Assembly (NCBI GenBank): GCA_963749905.1
Contig: CAVVOF010000003.1
Coordinates: 496,001 to 560,000 of the forward strand
Reading direction: 5' to 3'
Source: UBA10649 sp963749905
GTDB taxonomy: Bacteria; Actinomycetota; Actinomycetes; S36-B12
Length of the DNA: 64,000 nucleotides
The position numbers and the translations under genes were made by a program. Shown here in pieces: positions 9,639-18,572 of the stretch (position 1 is the first letter of the stretch; every line of letters begins with the position of its first letter). Under the pieces are notes generated by a model. That model was given only the letters and a program-made list of their open reading frames with translations, did no database searches and was not told the origin of the DNA.

Positions 9639-10318
9639 CACTCGTCCTCGAAGAAGTCGAGGCGCTCGAGCACCTCGATGGCGTGGCGGGCACTGGCGTT
9701 GATGTGCTGTTCCATGGCGCGCTGGGCGGCCAGGGTGTCTCGACGGCGGAAGGCATCGACGATCTCGCGATGCTGGCGGTTCGCCTCGTCCAGCCACTCG
9801 GGCGGGAAGTCCTGATAGGGCATCGGCAGCGATCGCGACAGCAGCTGGAGCATGCTGATCATCCGCTGGCTGCCGGCGGCGCGATTGATCGTGCGATGGA
9901 ACTCGTGGTTCAGGTGCTGCTGCTCCACCAGGTTGTCGGCGGCGAGCATCCGCTCGTGGAGGTCGCTCAGCGCGGCCTGACCGTCGTCGTCGAGCCTGGC
10001 CACCGCCCGGGCCGCGGCCAGGCCGGCCACCTGCCCGAAGATCAGGTAGTGGTCGGCGACGTCGCCGCGGTCGACGTGCGAGACGTAGGAGCCCTTGCGC
10101 GGGATGGTGTGCACCAGGCCCTCGCGGTCGAGGGAGATCAGTGCCTCGCGCACCGGCAGCCGGCTCACCCCCAGCTCCTCCGCGACGGCATCCTGGTCGA
10201 TGCGCTCGCCCGACCTCAGCCGACCGGAGAGGATGCCCGACCGCAGGTGGGCGGCCACCTCCTCGGCCAGGTTCGGGCGACGGCGTGCCCGATCCCTGTC
10301 AGACGTCGACGCCGTCAT
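9638..10318 (-). CDS. GntR-family regulator, FCD (FadR-like) subfamily
   Basis: A 226-residue transcription regulator. The N-terminal winged helix-turn-helix covers about residues 13-80 (AVAEELGVSRLPVREALISL is the recognition region). The C-terminal all-helical FCD effector domain contains LNHEFHRTINRAAGSQRM, whose histidines usually coordinate a metal that binds a carboxylate effector. ATG 10318 overlaps the upstream aldehyde dehydrogenase stop (ATGA), and its own stop overlaps the next ALDH start. The regulator is therefore sandwiched in the operon it probably controls. The repeated ATTTGATAAATG sites at 11819 and 16213 are candidate operators. Confidence 0.92.
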   Translation of the reverse strand: MTASTSDRDRARRRPNLAEEVAAHLRSGILSGRLRSGERIDQDAVAEELGVSRLPVREALISLDREGLVHTIPRKGSYVSHVDRGDVADHYLIFGQVAGLAAARAVARLDDDGQAALSDLHERMLAADNLVEQQHLNHEFHRTINRAAGSQRMISMLQLLSRSLPMPYQDFPPEWLDEANRQHREIVDAFRRRDTLAAQRAMEQHINASARHAIEVLERLDFFEDE

Positions 10319-11799
10319 GACAACTCGATCCAGGTGGTCTTCAGGTTCGTGAACTTGTCCATGGCGTGCAGGGACTTGTCGCTGCCGAAGCCCGACTGCT
10401 TGACCCCGCCGAAGGGCACGGTCATGTCCCCCTCCTCGTAGCAGTTGACCCAGACGGTGCCCATCTGCAGCGCCTTGGACGTGCGACGCGCCCGACTCAG
10501 TTCGTTCGTCCATACCGCGGAGGCCAGGCCGTAGTTGGTGGCGTTGCCGATGGCGACCGCCTCCGCGTCGTCGGTGAAGGTCAGCACCGACAGCACCGGC
10601 CCGAACACCTCCTTCTGCGCGAGCAGGGAGTCCGGTCGAAGGTCGTCGACGACGGTCGGCGGGTAGTACGACCCACCCGTCTCCGTCAGCACCGGCTCAC
10701 CGCCGACGAGCAGTCGGCCACCGTCGGCCAGCCCCTCGCGCACGATTCCGTGGATGGTGTCGAGCTGCCGGGCGCTCGCAATGGCGCCGATCGGCGCCGC
10801 ATCGTCGAGGGGATTGTCCGGCTGCAGTCCGGTCATGGCGTCGAGCACGCGCTCGAGCACCTCGTCCTTGACGGACTCGTGGACGACCAGCCGCGAGCCC
10901 GCCGTGCACATCTGACCCGCGTTGTACGTGACCGCCCACGCCACCCCGGCGGCGGCTGCGTCGAGGTCGGCGTCCGGGAACACGATGTTCGCGCCCTTGC
11001 CGCCGAGCTCGAGGTAGGGACGCTTCATGTTGGACTGCGCCGCCGCCGTCATGATCGCGCGACCGGTGGCCGTGGACCCGGTGAAGGTGATGATGTCGAC
11101 GTCCATGTGGCCAGCGAGGGCGGCGCCGGCCTGAGCGCCCGATCCGTTGACCACATTGAGGACGCCCTCGGGGAGGCCGGCTTCGAGCCCGAGTTGGGCG
11201 ACGTAGAGGGCCGTCAGCGGGGACAGCTCGGCGGGCTTGAGGACGACCGAGCAGCCGACCGCCAAGGCCGGCGCGATCTTCCAGGTCTCGAGGGTGAGCG
11301 GGAAGTTCCACGGCGTGATCGCTCCGACGACGCCGGCCGGCTCACGCTCGATGAGCGCCCACGACGAGTCCGGAACGCGGGGATCTCGTCGAGGACCTTG
11401 TCGATCGCCTCGCCGTACCAGCGCAGCGTGCGATGACAGGCGCGCACGTCGATGGCCTTCGCCTCGCGGGCCGGCTTGCCCATCTCGAGCGCGGTGAGGA
11501 CAGCCAGCGACTCGGCGTGCTCGTTGACCAGGTGCGCCCACCGCACCAGCACGTCCTTGCGGTCGGCCGGGGCCATTCCCGCCCAGCGCCGATCGTCGAA
11601 GGCGGCGCGAGCCGACGCGACGGCCCGGTCCACGTCGGCAGCCGTCGGCGAAGGCCACGTCGGTCACCACCTGGCCGTCGATCGGGCTGATCACCTCGTG
11701 CCGGGCGGCGCCCCGCTCCCAGCGTCCGTCGATGAGCAGGTCGGTCGGGTACTCGACGGCGGCGGCGACAGCGCGCCAGTCCGGAACGGTCGTGGTCAT
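10315..11799 (-). CDS. Aldehyde dehydrogenase (module 1, second), frameshifted
   Basis: A second NAD(P)-dependent aldehyde dehydrogenase, about 494 residues after correction. Landmarks are VVGAITPWNFPLTLETWK, the glutamate motif PYLELGGKGANIVFPDA and the cysteine motif NAGQMCTAGSRLVVHE. The N-terminus (TVPDWRAVAAAVEYPTDLLIDG) continues through a middle part in another frame (AVASARAAFDDRRWAGMAP). One extra G near 11640 and one missing C near 11375 account for both shifts and cancel in length. ATG 11799 has a GGAGGAG ribosome-binding site. This opens the three-gene operon ALDH-GntR-ALDH, divergent from the acyl-CoA dehydrogenase. Confidence 0.9.
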   Translation of the reverse strand: MTTTVPDWRAVAAAVEYPTDLLIDGRWERGAARHEVISPIDGQVVTDVAFADGCRRGPGRRVGSRRLRRSALGGNGPGRPQGRAGAVGAPGQRARRVAGCPHRARDGQAGPRGEGHRRARLSSHAALVRRGDRQGPRRDPRVPDSSWALIEREPAGVVGAITPWNFPLTLETWKIAPALAVGCSVVLKPAELSPLTALYVAQLGLEAGLPEGVLNVVNGSGAQAGAALAGHMDVDIITFTGSTATGRAIMTAAAQSNMKRPYLELGGKGANIVFPDADLDAAAAGVAWAVTYNAGQMCTAGSRLVVHESVKDEVLERVLDAMTGLQPDNPLDDAAPIGAIASARQLDTIHGIVREGLADGGRLLVGGEPVLTETGGSYYPPTVVDDLRPDSLLAQKEVFGPVLSVLTFTDDAEAVAIGNATNYGLASAVWTNELSRARRTSKALQMGTVWVNCYEEGDMTVPFGGVKQSGFGSDKSLHAMDKFTNLKTTWIELS

Positions 11800-11818
11800 C
11801 GAACTCCTCCACACATGG

Positions 11819-11838
11819 ATTTGATAAATGATACAAAT
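11819..11838. promoter_or_regulatory. Candidate GntR operator in the ALDH / acyl-CoA dehydrogenase divergent promoter
   Basis: ATTTGATAAATGATACAAAT is an AT-rich island in GC-rich DNA, with partial dyad symmetry (ATTTG...CAAAT). Its first 12 bases recur exactly at 16213-16224, ahead of the glutamine-synthetase-like gene. The right end (TACAAA, 11832-11837) also lies six bases before ATG 11844 and can serve as a -10 box for a leaderless acyl-CoA dehydrogenase transcript. Binding by the GntR protein encoded at 9638 is an inference from proximity. Confidence 0.6.
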
Positions 11839-11843
11839 GACGG

Positions 11844-13000
11844 ATGCAGTTGACCGAGAAGCCGGAGTACGACGACCTCCGCGCAGGCGTCCAGCAGATC
11901 TGCTCGCGCTTCGACGGCGCGCTACTGGCGCGGGCTCGAGCCGGACTCCTACCCCGAGGAGTTCGTGGCCGCGCTCACCGAGGCCGGCTACCTCGCCGCC
12001 CTCGTCCCGGAGGAGTACGGCGGCGGCGGCGCGACGCTCACCGAGGCGTCGGTCATCCTCGAGGAGATCTCCGCGTCCGGCGGCAACCCGACCGCGTGCC
12101 ACGCGCAGATGTACGTCATGGGCACGCTGCTGCGCCACGGCAGTGACGAGCAGAAGAACCGGTACCTGCCCGGCATCGCCGAGGGCACGCTGCGGCTGCA
12201 GGCCTTCGGCGTCACCGAGCCGGGTGCGGGGAGCGAGACCACGCGCATCCGCTACGCGAGCCGAGCGGGTACCCGAGGGCTGGCGCATCAACGGGCAGAA
12301 GATCTGGACGTCGCGGGCGCTGTACTCCGACCTGATGCTGCTGCTGGCCCGCACCACTCCATACGACGAGTGCGCCAAGCCGACCGAGGGCCTGTCCGCG
12401 TTCGTCTTCGACATGCGCGACCTGCCCGGGCTGACCATCCGCCCGATCCGGACGATGATGAACCACAACACGACGGAGGTCTTCTTCGACGACGTGGTCA
12501 TCCCCGCCGACTCGCTCATCGGCGACGAGGGCCGGGGATTCCGCTACATCCTCGACGGCATGAACGCGGAGCGGATCCTGATCGCCGCCGAGTGCATCGG
12601 CGACGGCCGCTTCGTGCTCGAGCGAGCGGTCGACTACGCCAACCAGCGCGAGGTGTTCGGCAAGCCGATCGGATCGAACCAGGGCGTGCAGTTCCCGTTG
12701 GCCCGTTCGTATGCGGCCCTGCGCGCGGCCGACCTGGTGCGCTTCGACGCCGCCGCGCGATACGACCGCGGCGAGTCGTGCGCAGCCGAGGCGAACATGG
12801 CGAAGCTGCTTGCCTCCGAGGCGTCCTGGATGGCAGCCAACGCCGCCCTGGACACGCACGGCGGCTTCGGGTTCGCGGTCGAGTACGACATCGAGCGCAA
12901 GTTCCGCGAGACGCGGCTGTACCAGGTGGCACCGATCAACAACAACCTCGTGCTCGCCTACCTCGGTCAGCACGTGCTCGGCCTGCCGAAGTCCTACTGA
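11844..13000 (+). CDS. Acyl-CoA dehydrogenase, frameshifted
   Basis: FAD-dependent acyl-CoA dehydrogenase, about 384 residues after removing two one-base insertions (near 11925 and 12262). The frame pieces give QLTEKPEYDDLRAGVQQICS, then ALVPEEYGGGGATLTEASVI, the flavin/substrate region LQAFGVTEPGAGSETTRI, then VPEGWRINGQKIWTSRA and the C-terminal helical bundle ANAALDTHGGFGFAVEYDIE. The C-terminal block resembles dehydrogenases of short or branched acyl-CoAs. It is divergent from the aldehyde dehydrogenase operon and convergent with the CoA-transferase, overlapping it. Together these suggest acid to acyl-CoA to enoyl-CoA processing of the carbon skeleton. Confidence 0.9.
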
Positions 13001-14145
13001 CGGCTCGGCCGCGGCGCACGATGGCGTCCACGGTGGCCGGGTCGTGTTCGTCGAGTGCGGGCACTCGGGGGGTGCTCGTCGGTGCGTCGCTGATGTCCAA
13101 CGGCGCCGCGAGCAGCTCGACGTCGCCACTCGGCGTGGAGACCGGCACGAATCGGTCGCGGGACCGAAGCTGTTCGTGCTCCCACACGCCCTGAAGGTCG
13201 TTGACGCGCGCGTTGGCGGTCCGGCCCTCCGCAAGCAGTGCTCTGGCCTCGTCCGCGGCGAGCCGGGCCAGCCGCTCGCTCACCAGTGCCTCGAGCTCGT
13301 CGACGTTCGCGATCCGCTGCGCGTTCGTGTCGAAGCGCGGGTCGGTCCCGAGGGCAGCGTCGCCCATCAGGTGCTCGGCCATGCTCCGCCACTCCCCGTC
13401 GCTCTGGACGGCGATCAGCACGGTGCTGCCGTCGCTCGAGCCGGAAGGTGCCGTACGGCGCGATCGCGTGGTGGCGGCGGCCCATGCGCGGTCCCTGCCC
13501 ACCGCCGTAGACGGCCCCGTACAGGGGCGCAGACATCCACTCGGCGAGCGCGTCCAGCATCGACACGTGGATCGCTGCACCCTCACCGGTGCGTTCCCGC
13601 CGGACGAGGGCGGCGAGGATGCTCGACAGCGCGTACATGCCCGAGCAGATGTCGGCCACCGAGAAGCCGACCTTGCTCATCTCACCGGTGCCAGTCACGG
13701 AGAACACGCCGGCCTCCGCCTGGATGGCCAGGTCGTACGCCTTGTCGTCCGTGCGGGGTCCACCGAGTCCGTAGCCGGAGATCTCCGCGGCGATCAGGTG
13801 CGGGTAGCGCTCGTGCAGAGTGGCCGCGTCGATGCCGAGCGACTGGGCCGCTCGTGGAGACAGGTTGTGCACGAAGACGTCGCACCCGGCGATGAGCGCG
13901 GCGAACGTGGCGGCGTCCGTCTCGTCCTTGACGTCGAGCGCGATCGACTGCTTGCCGCGGTTGGCCCACACGAAGAATGCCGACTCGCCCCGGACCACGG
14001 AGTCGTAGTGGCGGGCGAAGTCGCCCTCGGGCCGTTCGACCTTGATCACCGTGGCGCCCAGGTCCGCCAGTTGCCTCGTCGCGAACGGCGCGGAGATGGC
14101 CTGCTCGAGCGAGACGACCACGATGCCGTCCAGCGGGGCGGTCAC
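12936..14145 (-). CDS. Class III CoA-transferase (CaiB/BaiF), frameshifted
   Basis: Family III CoA-transferase, which moves CoA between carboxylic acids. The start is clear: APLDGIVVVSLEQAISAPFA, then LADLGATVIKVERPEGDFAR and FFVWANRGKQSIALDVKD. The conserved aspartate region is VGFSVADICSGMYALSSILA. One inserted G near 13441 shifts the frame; after correction DGSTVLIAVQSDGEWR and the C-terminal part follow to a stop at 12936. That gives 402 residues, normal for the family, but places 65 nt of overlap with the convergent acyl-CoA dehydrogenase; the exact C-terminus is uncertain. GTG 14145 overlaps the amidotransferase stop (GTGA). Confidence 0.87.
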
Positions 14146-14840
14146 GACGCCAATCCCGCCACGTCGGAGAGGAACCAGTCGACCAGCCGCTCGGCGTTGC
14201 GGCGGAGGGTCGCCTCGTGGATCTCGAGGTCCTGCAGCAGCTGCCCGGCCGACGTGTGGGCGGGCACATGGTCGGGCCCGATCCTGATCCAGGAGCGCAC
14301 CAGGTCGGTGTCCGCCTCCGGGTGGAACTGGGTGCCGACGGCGCGCCCGTGCCGGAACAGCTGCACCGCCTTGCCGTTGTGCGCCAGCACCTCCACGCCG
14401 TCCGGGATCACCACGCGATCCTCGTGCCACGTGAACCACGGTCCGGAGGGCACCGGCAGCGCCGGGTCCTCGTCGAAGGTGACCAGCCCGATCTCCTGCT
14501 CCTCCTCGGGAGCGCGCTCCACGTGGCCGCCCAGCATCTCGGCGAGCAGTTGACCGCCGAAGCAGACGCCCAGGTAGGGCACGTCCTCGTCGACCATCGC
14601 GCGGATCAGCGCGAGCTCGGGCTCCACCCACGGGCGGGCGCCGGGGTCGTAGGCATTCGCGAACGAGCCGAAGGTGATCACCGCGTCGAAGGTCGTGGGA
14701 TCCGGGTACTGCGTATCCGGGTGCGTGGGGTCAGTGAGCACGACGTGGCGCATCACGTCATGCCCTCGCTCCTGCAGCACCTGGCCGACGACCGCCGGCG
14801 CGGCCTCCGGCTCGTGGCTGATGAGCAGGATCCTCGCCAC
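14142..14840 (-). CDS. Class I glutamine amidotransferase-like protein (module 1)
   Basis: A 232-residue stand-alone class I amidotransferase domain. The nucleophile elbow is LGVCFGGQLLAEML (Cys near residue 94) and the histidine-glutamate pair is GTQFHPEAD. Free-standing members next to glutamine-synthetase-like ligases hydrolyse or transfer gamma-glutamyl groups, as with AtdA2 in aniline degradation. This gene lies directly downstream of such a ligase with no gap (ligase stop at 14841) and upstream of the CoA-transferase, overlapping it by 4 nt. It is intact, and 14841-16187 is its likely partner. Cleavage of a gamma-glutamylamide is an inference from context. Confidence 0.88.
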   Translation of the reverse strand: MARILLISHEPEAAPAVVGQVLQERGHDVMRHVVLTDPTHPDTQYPDPTTFDAVITFGSFANAYDPGARPWVEPELALIRAMVDEDVPYLGVCFGGQLLAEMLGGHVERAPEEEQEIGLVTFDEDPALPVPSGPWFTWHEDRVVIPDGVEVLAHNGKAVQLFRHGRAVGTQFHPEADTDLVRSWIRIGPDHVPAHTSAGQLLQDLEIHEATLRRNAERLVDWFLSDVAGLAS

Positions 14841-16187
14841 CTAGATGACCGCCCGGTATCGACGGATCTCCCACTCGCTCACGTCCTCGCCCTGCTCCGC
14901 GTTCTCCGCGAACTCCTGCGCCTCCCGGCGCTGCATGACGAGGTAGTTGTCGACGAAGTCGTCACCGAAGACGCTGCGGTTGAAGGCGGTGTCGAAGTTG
15001 TCGATAGCGCCGGTGATGTCCGTCGGCAGCCGCTCCCAGGAGTCGTCCGCATGCGGGTCGCCGACCACCTGCCGCATCAGTTCGTAGTCGTTCTCCAGCC
15101 CGTCGAGACCAGCGCCGATGCAGCCGGCGAGCACGAGGTACGGATTCGCGTCCGCCGCTGCCCATCTGGCCTCCAGCCGGTTCCCGTTGCCCGCGCCGAC
15201 GATCGAGCGCACGCCGACGAGCCGGTGGTCCAGTCCCCACGTCACCTGTGTGGGCGAGAAGGAGTAGTCCTGCAGGCGCTTGTAACCGCTGATGGTCGGC
15301 GTCATGACCAGCTGCAGCTCCTTGTGGTGCGCGAGCAGCCCGGTGAGGTACTTCCGCATGGTGCTGTTGGTGAGGATGCTGTCCTCGTCGGCGTGCGCGA
15401 AGACGTTGCGTCCGTCTCGAGTGAGCGACTGGTGGATATGCATTCCGTTGCCGGCCTCGAGCAGGTAGGGCTTGGCCATGAACGTCACCCGGAGGCCGTG
15501 CCGCCTCGCCACCAGTCGGACGATGTACTTGAAGTAGATGGTGTGGTCGGCCATGTCCATGATCGGGCCGTACCGCAGGTTGATCTCGGTCTGCCCCGGG
15601 CCGTACTCGACGTTGGTCGCCTCGACCTCGATGCCGGTCTTGCGCAGCGACTCGCGGATGTCGAGCATGAAGGGCTCCATCTCGGCACCGCGGACGATCG
15701 AGTAGCAGTCGATGTCGTCGTACAGCGGCCGCCAGTCCTCGGTGAAGAAGTGGCACTCGAGCTCGGTGGCCGCATCGATGTCGAAGCCCATCGCCTTCGC
15801 CCGAGCCACCTGTCGCTTGAGCATGGCGCGGGCGTCCATGGCCACCGGCTCGTGCGTGGCGTTGTCGAAGGTGTCGCACATGACGATGGCGACGCCGTCT
15901 GTCCACCCGGCGATGCGGAAGCTGGACAGGTCGGGTACCGCGTGCATGTCCGGGAAGCCGTCCTCCTCGTCGACCCACGGGGTGGGGAAGATGAAGCAGG
16001 TCGGATCCCAGGTGTAGATCACGTTGGCGATGTGGAAGCCGGAGCCGCGCAGGAACTGGCGGACGGGGATGCGCTTGCCCCGGGGCATCCCCCAGGTGTC
16101 GACGATGACGCACTCCACGGTGTGCACGCCGTGCTCCTCGCACAGCGCTGCGACCCGATCGCGCTCAGCCGGATCCCACGACTCCAT
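14841..16187 (-). CDS. Glutamine synthetase-like gamma-glutamyl-amine ligase (module 1)
   Basis: A 448-residue, intact glutamine synthetase homologue of the PuuA/GlnA3-like branch, predicted to ligate the gamma-carboxyl of glutamate to an amine using ATP. The N-terminal beta-grasp region includes VECVIVDTWGMPRGKRIPV. Catalytic-domain landmarks are TELECHFFTEDW, the glutamate/metal strand VEYGPGQTEINLRYGP, GNGMHIHQSLTRDG and RLEARWAAADANPYLVLAGC. ATG 16187 has a GGAGG site five bases away. It heads an operon with amidotransferase and CoA-transferase. A housekeeping role is unlikely given these neighbours. The amine substrate is unknown. Confidence 0.9.
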   Translation of the reverse strand: MESWDPAERDRVAALCEEHGVHTVECVIVDTWGMPRGKRIPVRQFLRGSGFHIANVIYTWDPTCFIFPTPWVDEEDGFPDMHAVPDLSSFRIAGWTDGVAIVMCDTFDNATHEPVAMDARAMLKRQVARAKAMGFDIDAATELECHFFTEDWRPLYDDIDCYSIVRGAEMEPFMLDIRESLRKTGIEVEATNVEYGPGQTEINLRYGPIMDMADHTIYFKYIVRLVARRHGLRVTFMAKPYLLEAGNGMHIHQSLTRDGRNVFAHADEDSILTNSTMRKYLTGLLAHHKELQLVMTPTISGYKRLQDYSFSPTQVTWGLDHRLVGVRSIVGAGNGNRLEARWAAADANPYLVLAGCIGAGLDGLENDYELMRQVVGDPHADDSWERLPTDITGAIDNFDTAFNRSVFGDDFVDNYLVMQRREAQEFAENAEQGEDVSEWEIRRYRAVI

Positions 16188-16212
16188 CGAACCTCCAACA
16201 TCGGTCTCGGAT

Positions 16213-16224
16213 ATTTGATAAATG
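16213..16224. promoter_or_regulatory. ATTTGATAAATG repeat, candidate GntR operator
   Basis: Exact 12-base copy of the AT-rich sequence at 11819-11830. It lies 25 bp upstream of the glutamine-synthetase-like start and 68 bp upstream of the divergent alcohol dehydrogenase. The surrounding ATATTTGATAAATGTAG is the only AT-rich stretch in this intergenic region, so it may overlap a -10 element. The shared motif suggests co-regulation of both halves of module 1. Confidence 0.55.
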
Positions 16225-16291
16225 TAGTGTCCTGATTCGTCGTCGTCCGGGAAATCGCCATTCGCGACCCGGCCCGATCGGAAGGCGTCCC

Positions 16292-17269
16292 ATGCGCGCT
16301 GTCGTCCTCGACGCCCCCGGGCAGCCGCTCGAGGTGCGGGAGCTCCCCGACCCCGTGGCCCCTCGCGGCGGGGCCGTCGTCGACGTGCTCGCCTGCGGTA
16401 TCTGCCACTCCGACCTGCACGCCGCCGCGGGCGACTACCCGACCGCGGTGCCGATCGTGCTCGGACACGAGGTGGCCGCACTGCACGAACGGCTCGGGCC
16501 GGTGCTCGTCTACGCCTGCTGGGGCTGTCGGCAGCCGGGCTGCTGGGCCTGCGAGTCGGGGCAGGAGATGATCTGCCCCAACGCGACGGAGGCGGGACTG
16601 TTCCGGGATGGCGGCTACGCCGAGCGGATGGCCGTCCCCGACGAGGAGTACCTCGTCCCCCTTGGCGACCTCGATCCGGCGCACGCCGCCCCGCTGGCCT
16701 GCGGGGGGCTGACCGCCTACCGCGCCGTCGATCACACGCTTGACCTCCTCCGGAGCGCGGCGCACCCGCGAGCACTGGTGATCGGTGCCGGCGGTCTTGG
16801 GCAGTTCGGTCTGCAGTGGTTGAAGATCCGCTCGGACGTGCACGTCACCGTCGTCGACGCCTCCCCGGAGAAGCGTGATGTGGCCCTGCAGCTGGGGGCG
16901 GACGCGGTGGCCGCTCCCGGGGAGGTCGAGGACACGTTCACGGCGGTCGTCGACTTCGTCGGAGCCGAGCCCACCCTGGCCACCGCCCGCGACCATGTGC
17001 GTCGTCAGGGCATGGTCGTCGTGGTCGGGCTGTACGGCGGGACGATTCCGTTCGGGTTCGGTGCCGTGCCGCACGAGGCCCGGTTCATGACATCGGTGTG
17101 GGGCAGCCTCGCCCAGATGCACGAGATGGTCGCCCTGGCGCAGCAGCACCCCCTGCACTCCCCCGTCGAGCTCATCGGGCTCGACGACGTCCCGACCGCG
17201 CACGACCGACTGACCCGGGGCGACGTCTCCGGCCGCTTCGTCATCACCCCCACCCCCCGTCTTCCTTGA
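16292..17269 (+). CDS. Zinc-dependent alcohol dehydrogenase
   Basis: A 325-residue medium-chain Zn alcohol dehydrogenase, intact. Catalytic zinc ligands are in ACGICHSDLH and VLGHEVAAL. The structural-zinc lobe is the cysteine-rich segment ACWGCRQPGCWACESGQEMI plus the following cysteine. The NAD-binding Rossmann motif is VIGAGGLGQFGLQWL. The size and lobe resemble bacterial AdhA-type NAD-dependent enzymes that oxidise small or aromatic alcohols. It is divergent from the amine-ligase operon. Its stop codon sits inside the left arm of a strong hairpin, so transcription probably ends there. Confidence 0.92.
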   Translation: MRAVVLDAPGQPLEVRELPDPVAPRGGAVVDVLACGICHSDLHAAAGDYPTAVPIVLGHEVAALHERLGPVLVYACWGCRQPGCWACESGQEMICPNATEAGLFRDGGYAERMAVPDEEYLVPLGDLDPAHAAPLACGGLTAYRAVDHTLDLLRSAAHPRALVIGAGGLGQFGLQWLKIRSDVHVTVVDASPEKRDVALQLGADAVAAPGEVEDTFTAVVDFVGAEPTLATARDHVRRQGMVVVVGLYGGTIPFGFGAVPHEARFMTSVWGSLAQMHEMVALAQQHPLHSPVELIGLDDVPTAHDRLTRGDVSGRFVITPTPRLP

Positions 17270-17313
17270 GGTTGGTGGTCGGAAATCGGTCGATTTCCGA
17301 CCACCAACCTCAA
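17266..17313. terminator. Perfect 23-bp stem-loop after the alcohol dehydrogenase
   Basis: Left arm 17266-17288 and right arm 17291-17313 are perfect reverse complements separated by only two bases (GT). The stem begins at the dehydrogenase stop codon. No T-run follows, so this is a non-canonical terminator or an RNA-stabilising structure. It separates the alcohol dehydrogenase from the P450 gene on the same strand. Confidence 0.75.
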
Positions 17314-17342
17314 GACGGACGAGGAGACACCCGAGGAGAGCC

Positions 17343-18572
17343 ATGACCGACACGGTCGACATCACCGATCCCGCGACCTACGCCAACGGCATCCCCCACG
17401 AGGTGTTCGCGGAGCTGCGCCGCACCGAGCCGATCGCCCGCCGCCTGTACGAGGGTCGGCCGTTCTGGGCAGTCACCCGATACGCCGACCTGGTCACCGT
17501 GACCCGCGACGCGGACACCTACTCCAGCGCGCGGGGCATGACCAACCTGCCCGACCTGACCGCGGAGCAGATGAACGCCCGCCGGTCCATCATCGACACC
17601 GATCGGCCCGAGCACATCCGCCTGCGCCGCCTCGGGATGCCCGCGTTCACCGGCCACAAGGTCAAGGGCTACGAGGAGGTCACCCGCGAGATCGCCACCG
17701 GGCTCCTCCGCAGCGCGGCCGAGCAGGGATCGGTCGACATCGTCCAGGCGATCAGCGCACCCCTGCCGATCCGCGTCATCGTCAACATCCTCGGCGTTCC
17801 GGAGGAGGACGCCGACATGCTCGTCCAGTGGTCCGACGAGCTCATCGACTCGACAGGCGTGCCCGCCGACGCGTACGGCAACACCACGCCCCTCGAGCTG
17901 CTGCCGTTCAGCGCCCCCGCGTCACACGCCCTGTTCGAGTACGGACGACGGATGCGGGCCGAGCGGGCCGAGCACCCGCGGGACGACCTCGTCACCACAC
18001 TCGTCCAGGCACGCTTCGAGGGCGAGGCGCTCTCCGACTACGACTTCAAGAACATGTTCCATGTGCTGGTCTTCGCGGGCAACGAGACCACCCGCACCGC
18101 GATCAGCAACGGAATCAAGGCCTTCATCGACAATCCCGACCAGCTCGAATTGCTGTACGCGCGGCCAGAGCTCGTCGAGCAGGCCGTCGAGGAGATCATC
18201 CGGTACGCAACCCCCGTGCTGCACATGCGTCGCACCGCCACCCGGGACACCGAGCTGGCGGGCGTGCCCATCGCCGAGAACGACAAGGTGGTGATCTTCT
18301 ACTGCTCCGCCAACTTCGACGATGACGAGTTCGCTGACCCGCTGCGGTTCGACATCACCCGGCCGGTCAAGCCACCGCATGTCGCCTTCGGCGCCAAGGG
18401 ACCCCACCATTGCCTCGGGGCCCCGCTGGCCCGCATGGAGATCCGGGTGCTGCTGGAGGAGATGATCAAGCAGGGCATCCGGTTCGAGCCGGCGGGTCCG
18501 CTGGTGCGGACGAACTCGAGTTTCGTCAACGGCATTGCCACGTTCCCCGCGGTCGTCACCGCCTCCGCATGA
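17343..18572 (+). CDS. Cytochrome P450 (module 1)
   Basis: A 409-residue soluble bacterial P450, intact. The oxygen-binding I-helix is VFAGNETTRTAISNG, the E-x-x-R helix EEIIRYATPVLHMRR, and the haem-thiolate loop FGAKGPHHCLGAPLARME with the axial cysteine in HHCLG. The one-residue-longer F-to-G spacing in the loop is common in actinobacterial P450s of the CYP124/125-like group. ATG 17343 has GAGGAG upstream. The stop overlaps the start of the MDMPI-like gene (ATGA), so the two form a coupled pair. The substrate and redox partner are not fixed; ferredoxins at 34037 and 55873 are candidates. Confidence 0.93.
   Translation: MTDTVDITDPATYANGIPHEVFAELRRTEPIARRLYEGRPFWAVTRYADLVTVTRDADTYSSARGMTNLPDLTAEQMNARRSIIDTDRPEHIRLRRLGMPAFTGHKVKGYEEVTREIATGLLRSAAEQGSVDIVQAISAPLPIRVIVNILGVPEEDADMLVQWSDELIDSTGVPADAYGNTTPLELLPFSAPASHALFEYGRRMRAERAEHPRDDLVTTLVQARFEGEALSDYDFKNMFHVLVFAGNETTRTAISNGIKAFIDNPDQLELLYARPELVEQAVEEIIRYATPVLHMRRTATRDTELAGVPIAENDKVVIFYCSANFDDDEFADPLRFDITRPVKPPHVAFGAKGPHHCLGAPLARMEIRVLLEEMIKQGIRFEPAGPLVRTNSSFVNGIATFPAVVTASA

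Noticed and set aside
10315..12519. An apparent long minus-strand protein running from the second aldehyde dehydrogenase through the acyl-CoA dehydrogenase
   Set aside because: The extension is antisense to a conserved gene; the true start is ATG 11799 with GGAGGAG, and internal frameshifts explain the mixed frames.
17395..17420. Haem-loop spacing of the first P450 as a degenerate enzyme
   Set aside because: The F-G-A-K-G-P-H-H-C-L-G arrangement (at about 18389-18421) is common among actinobacterial P450s with the FGxGGPHxC-type loop, so no loss of function is implied.
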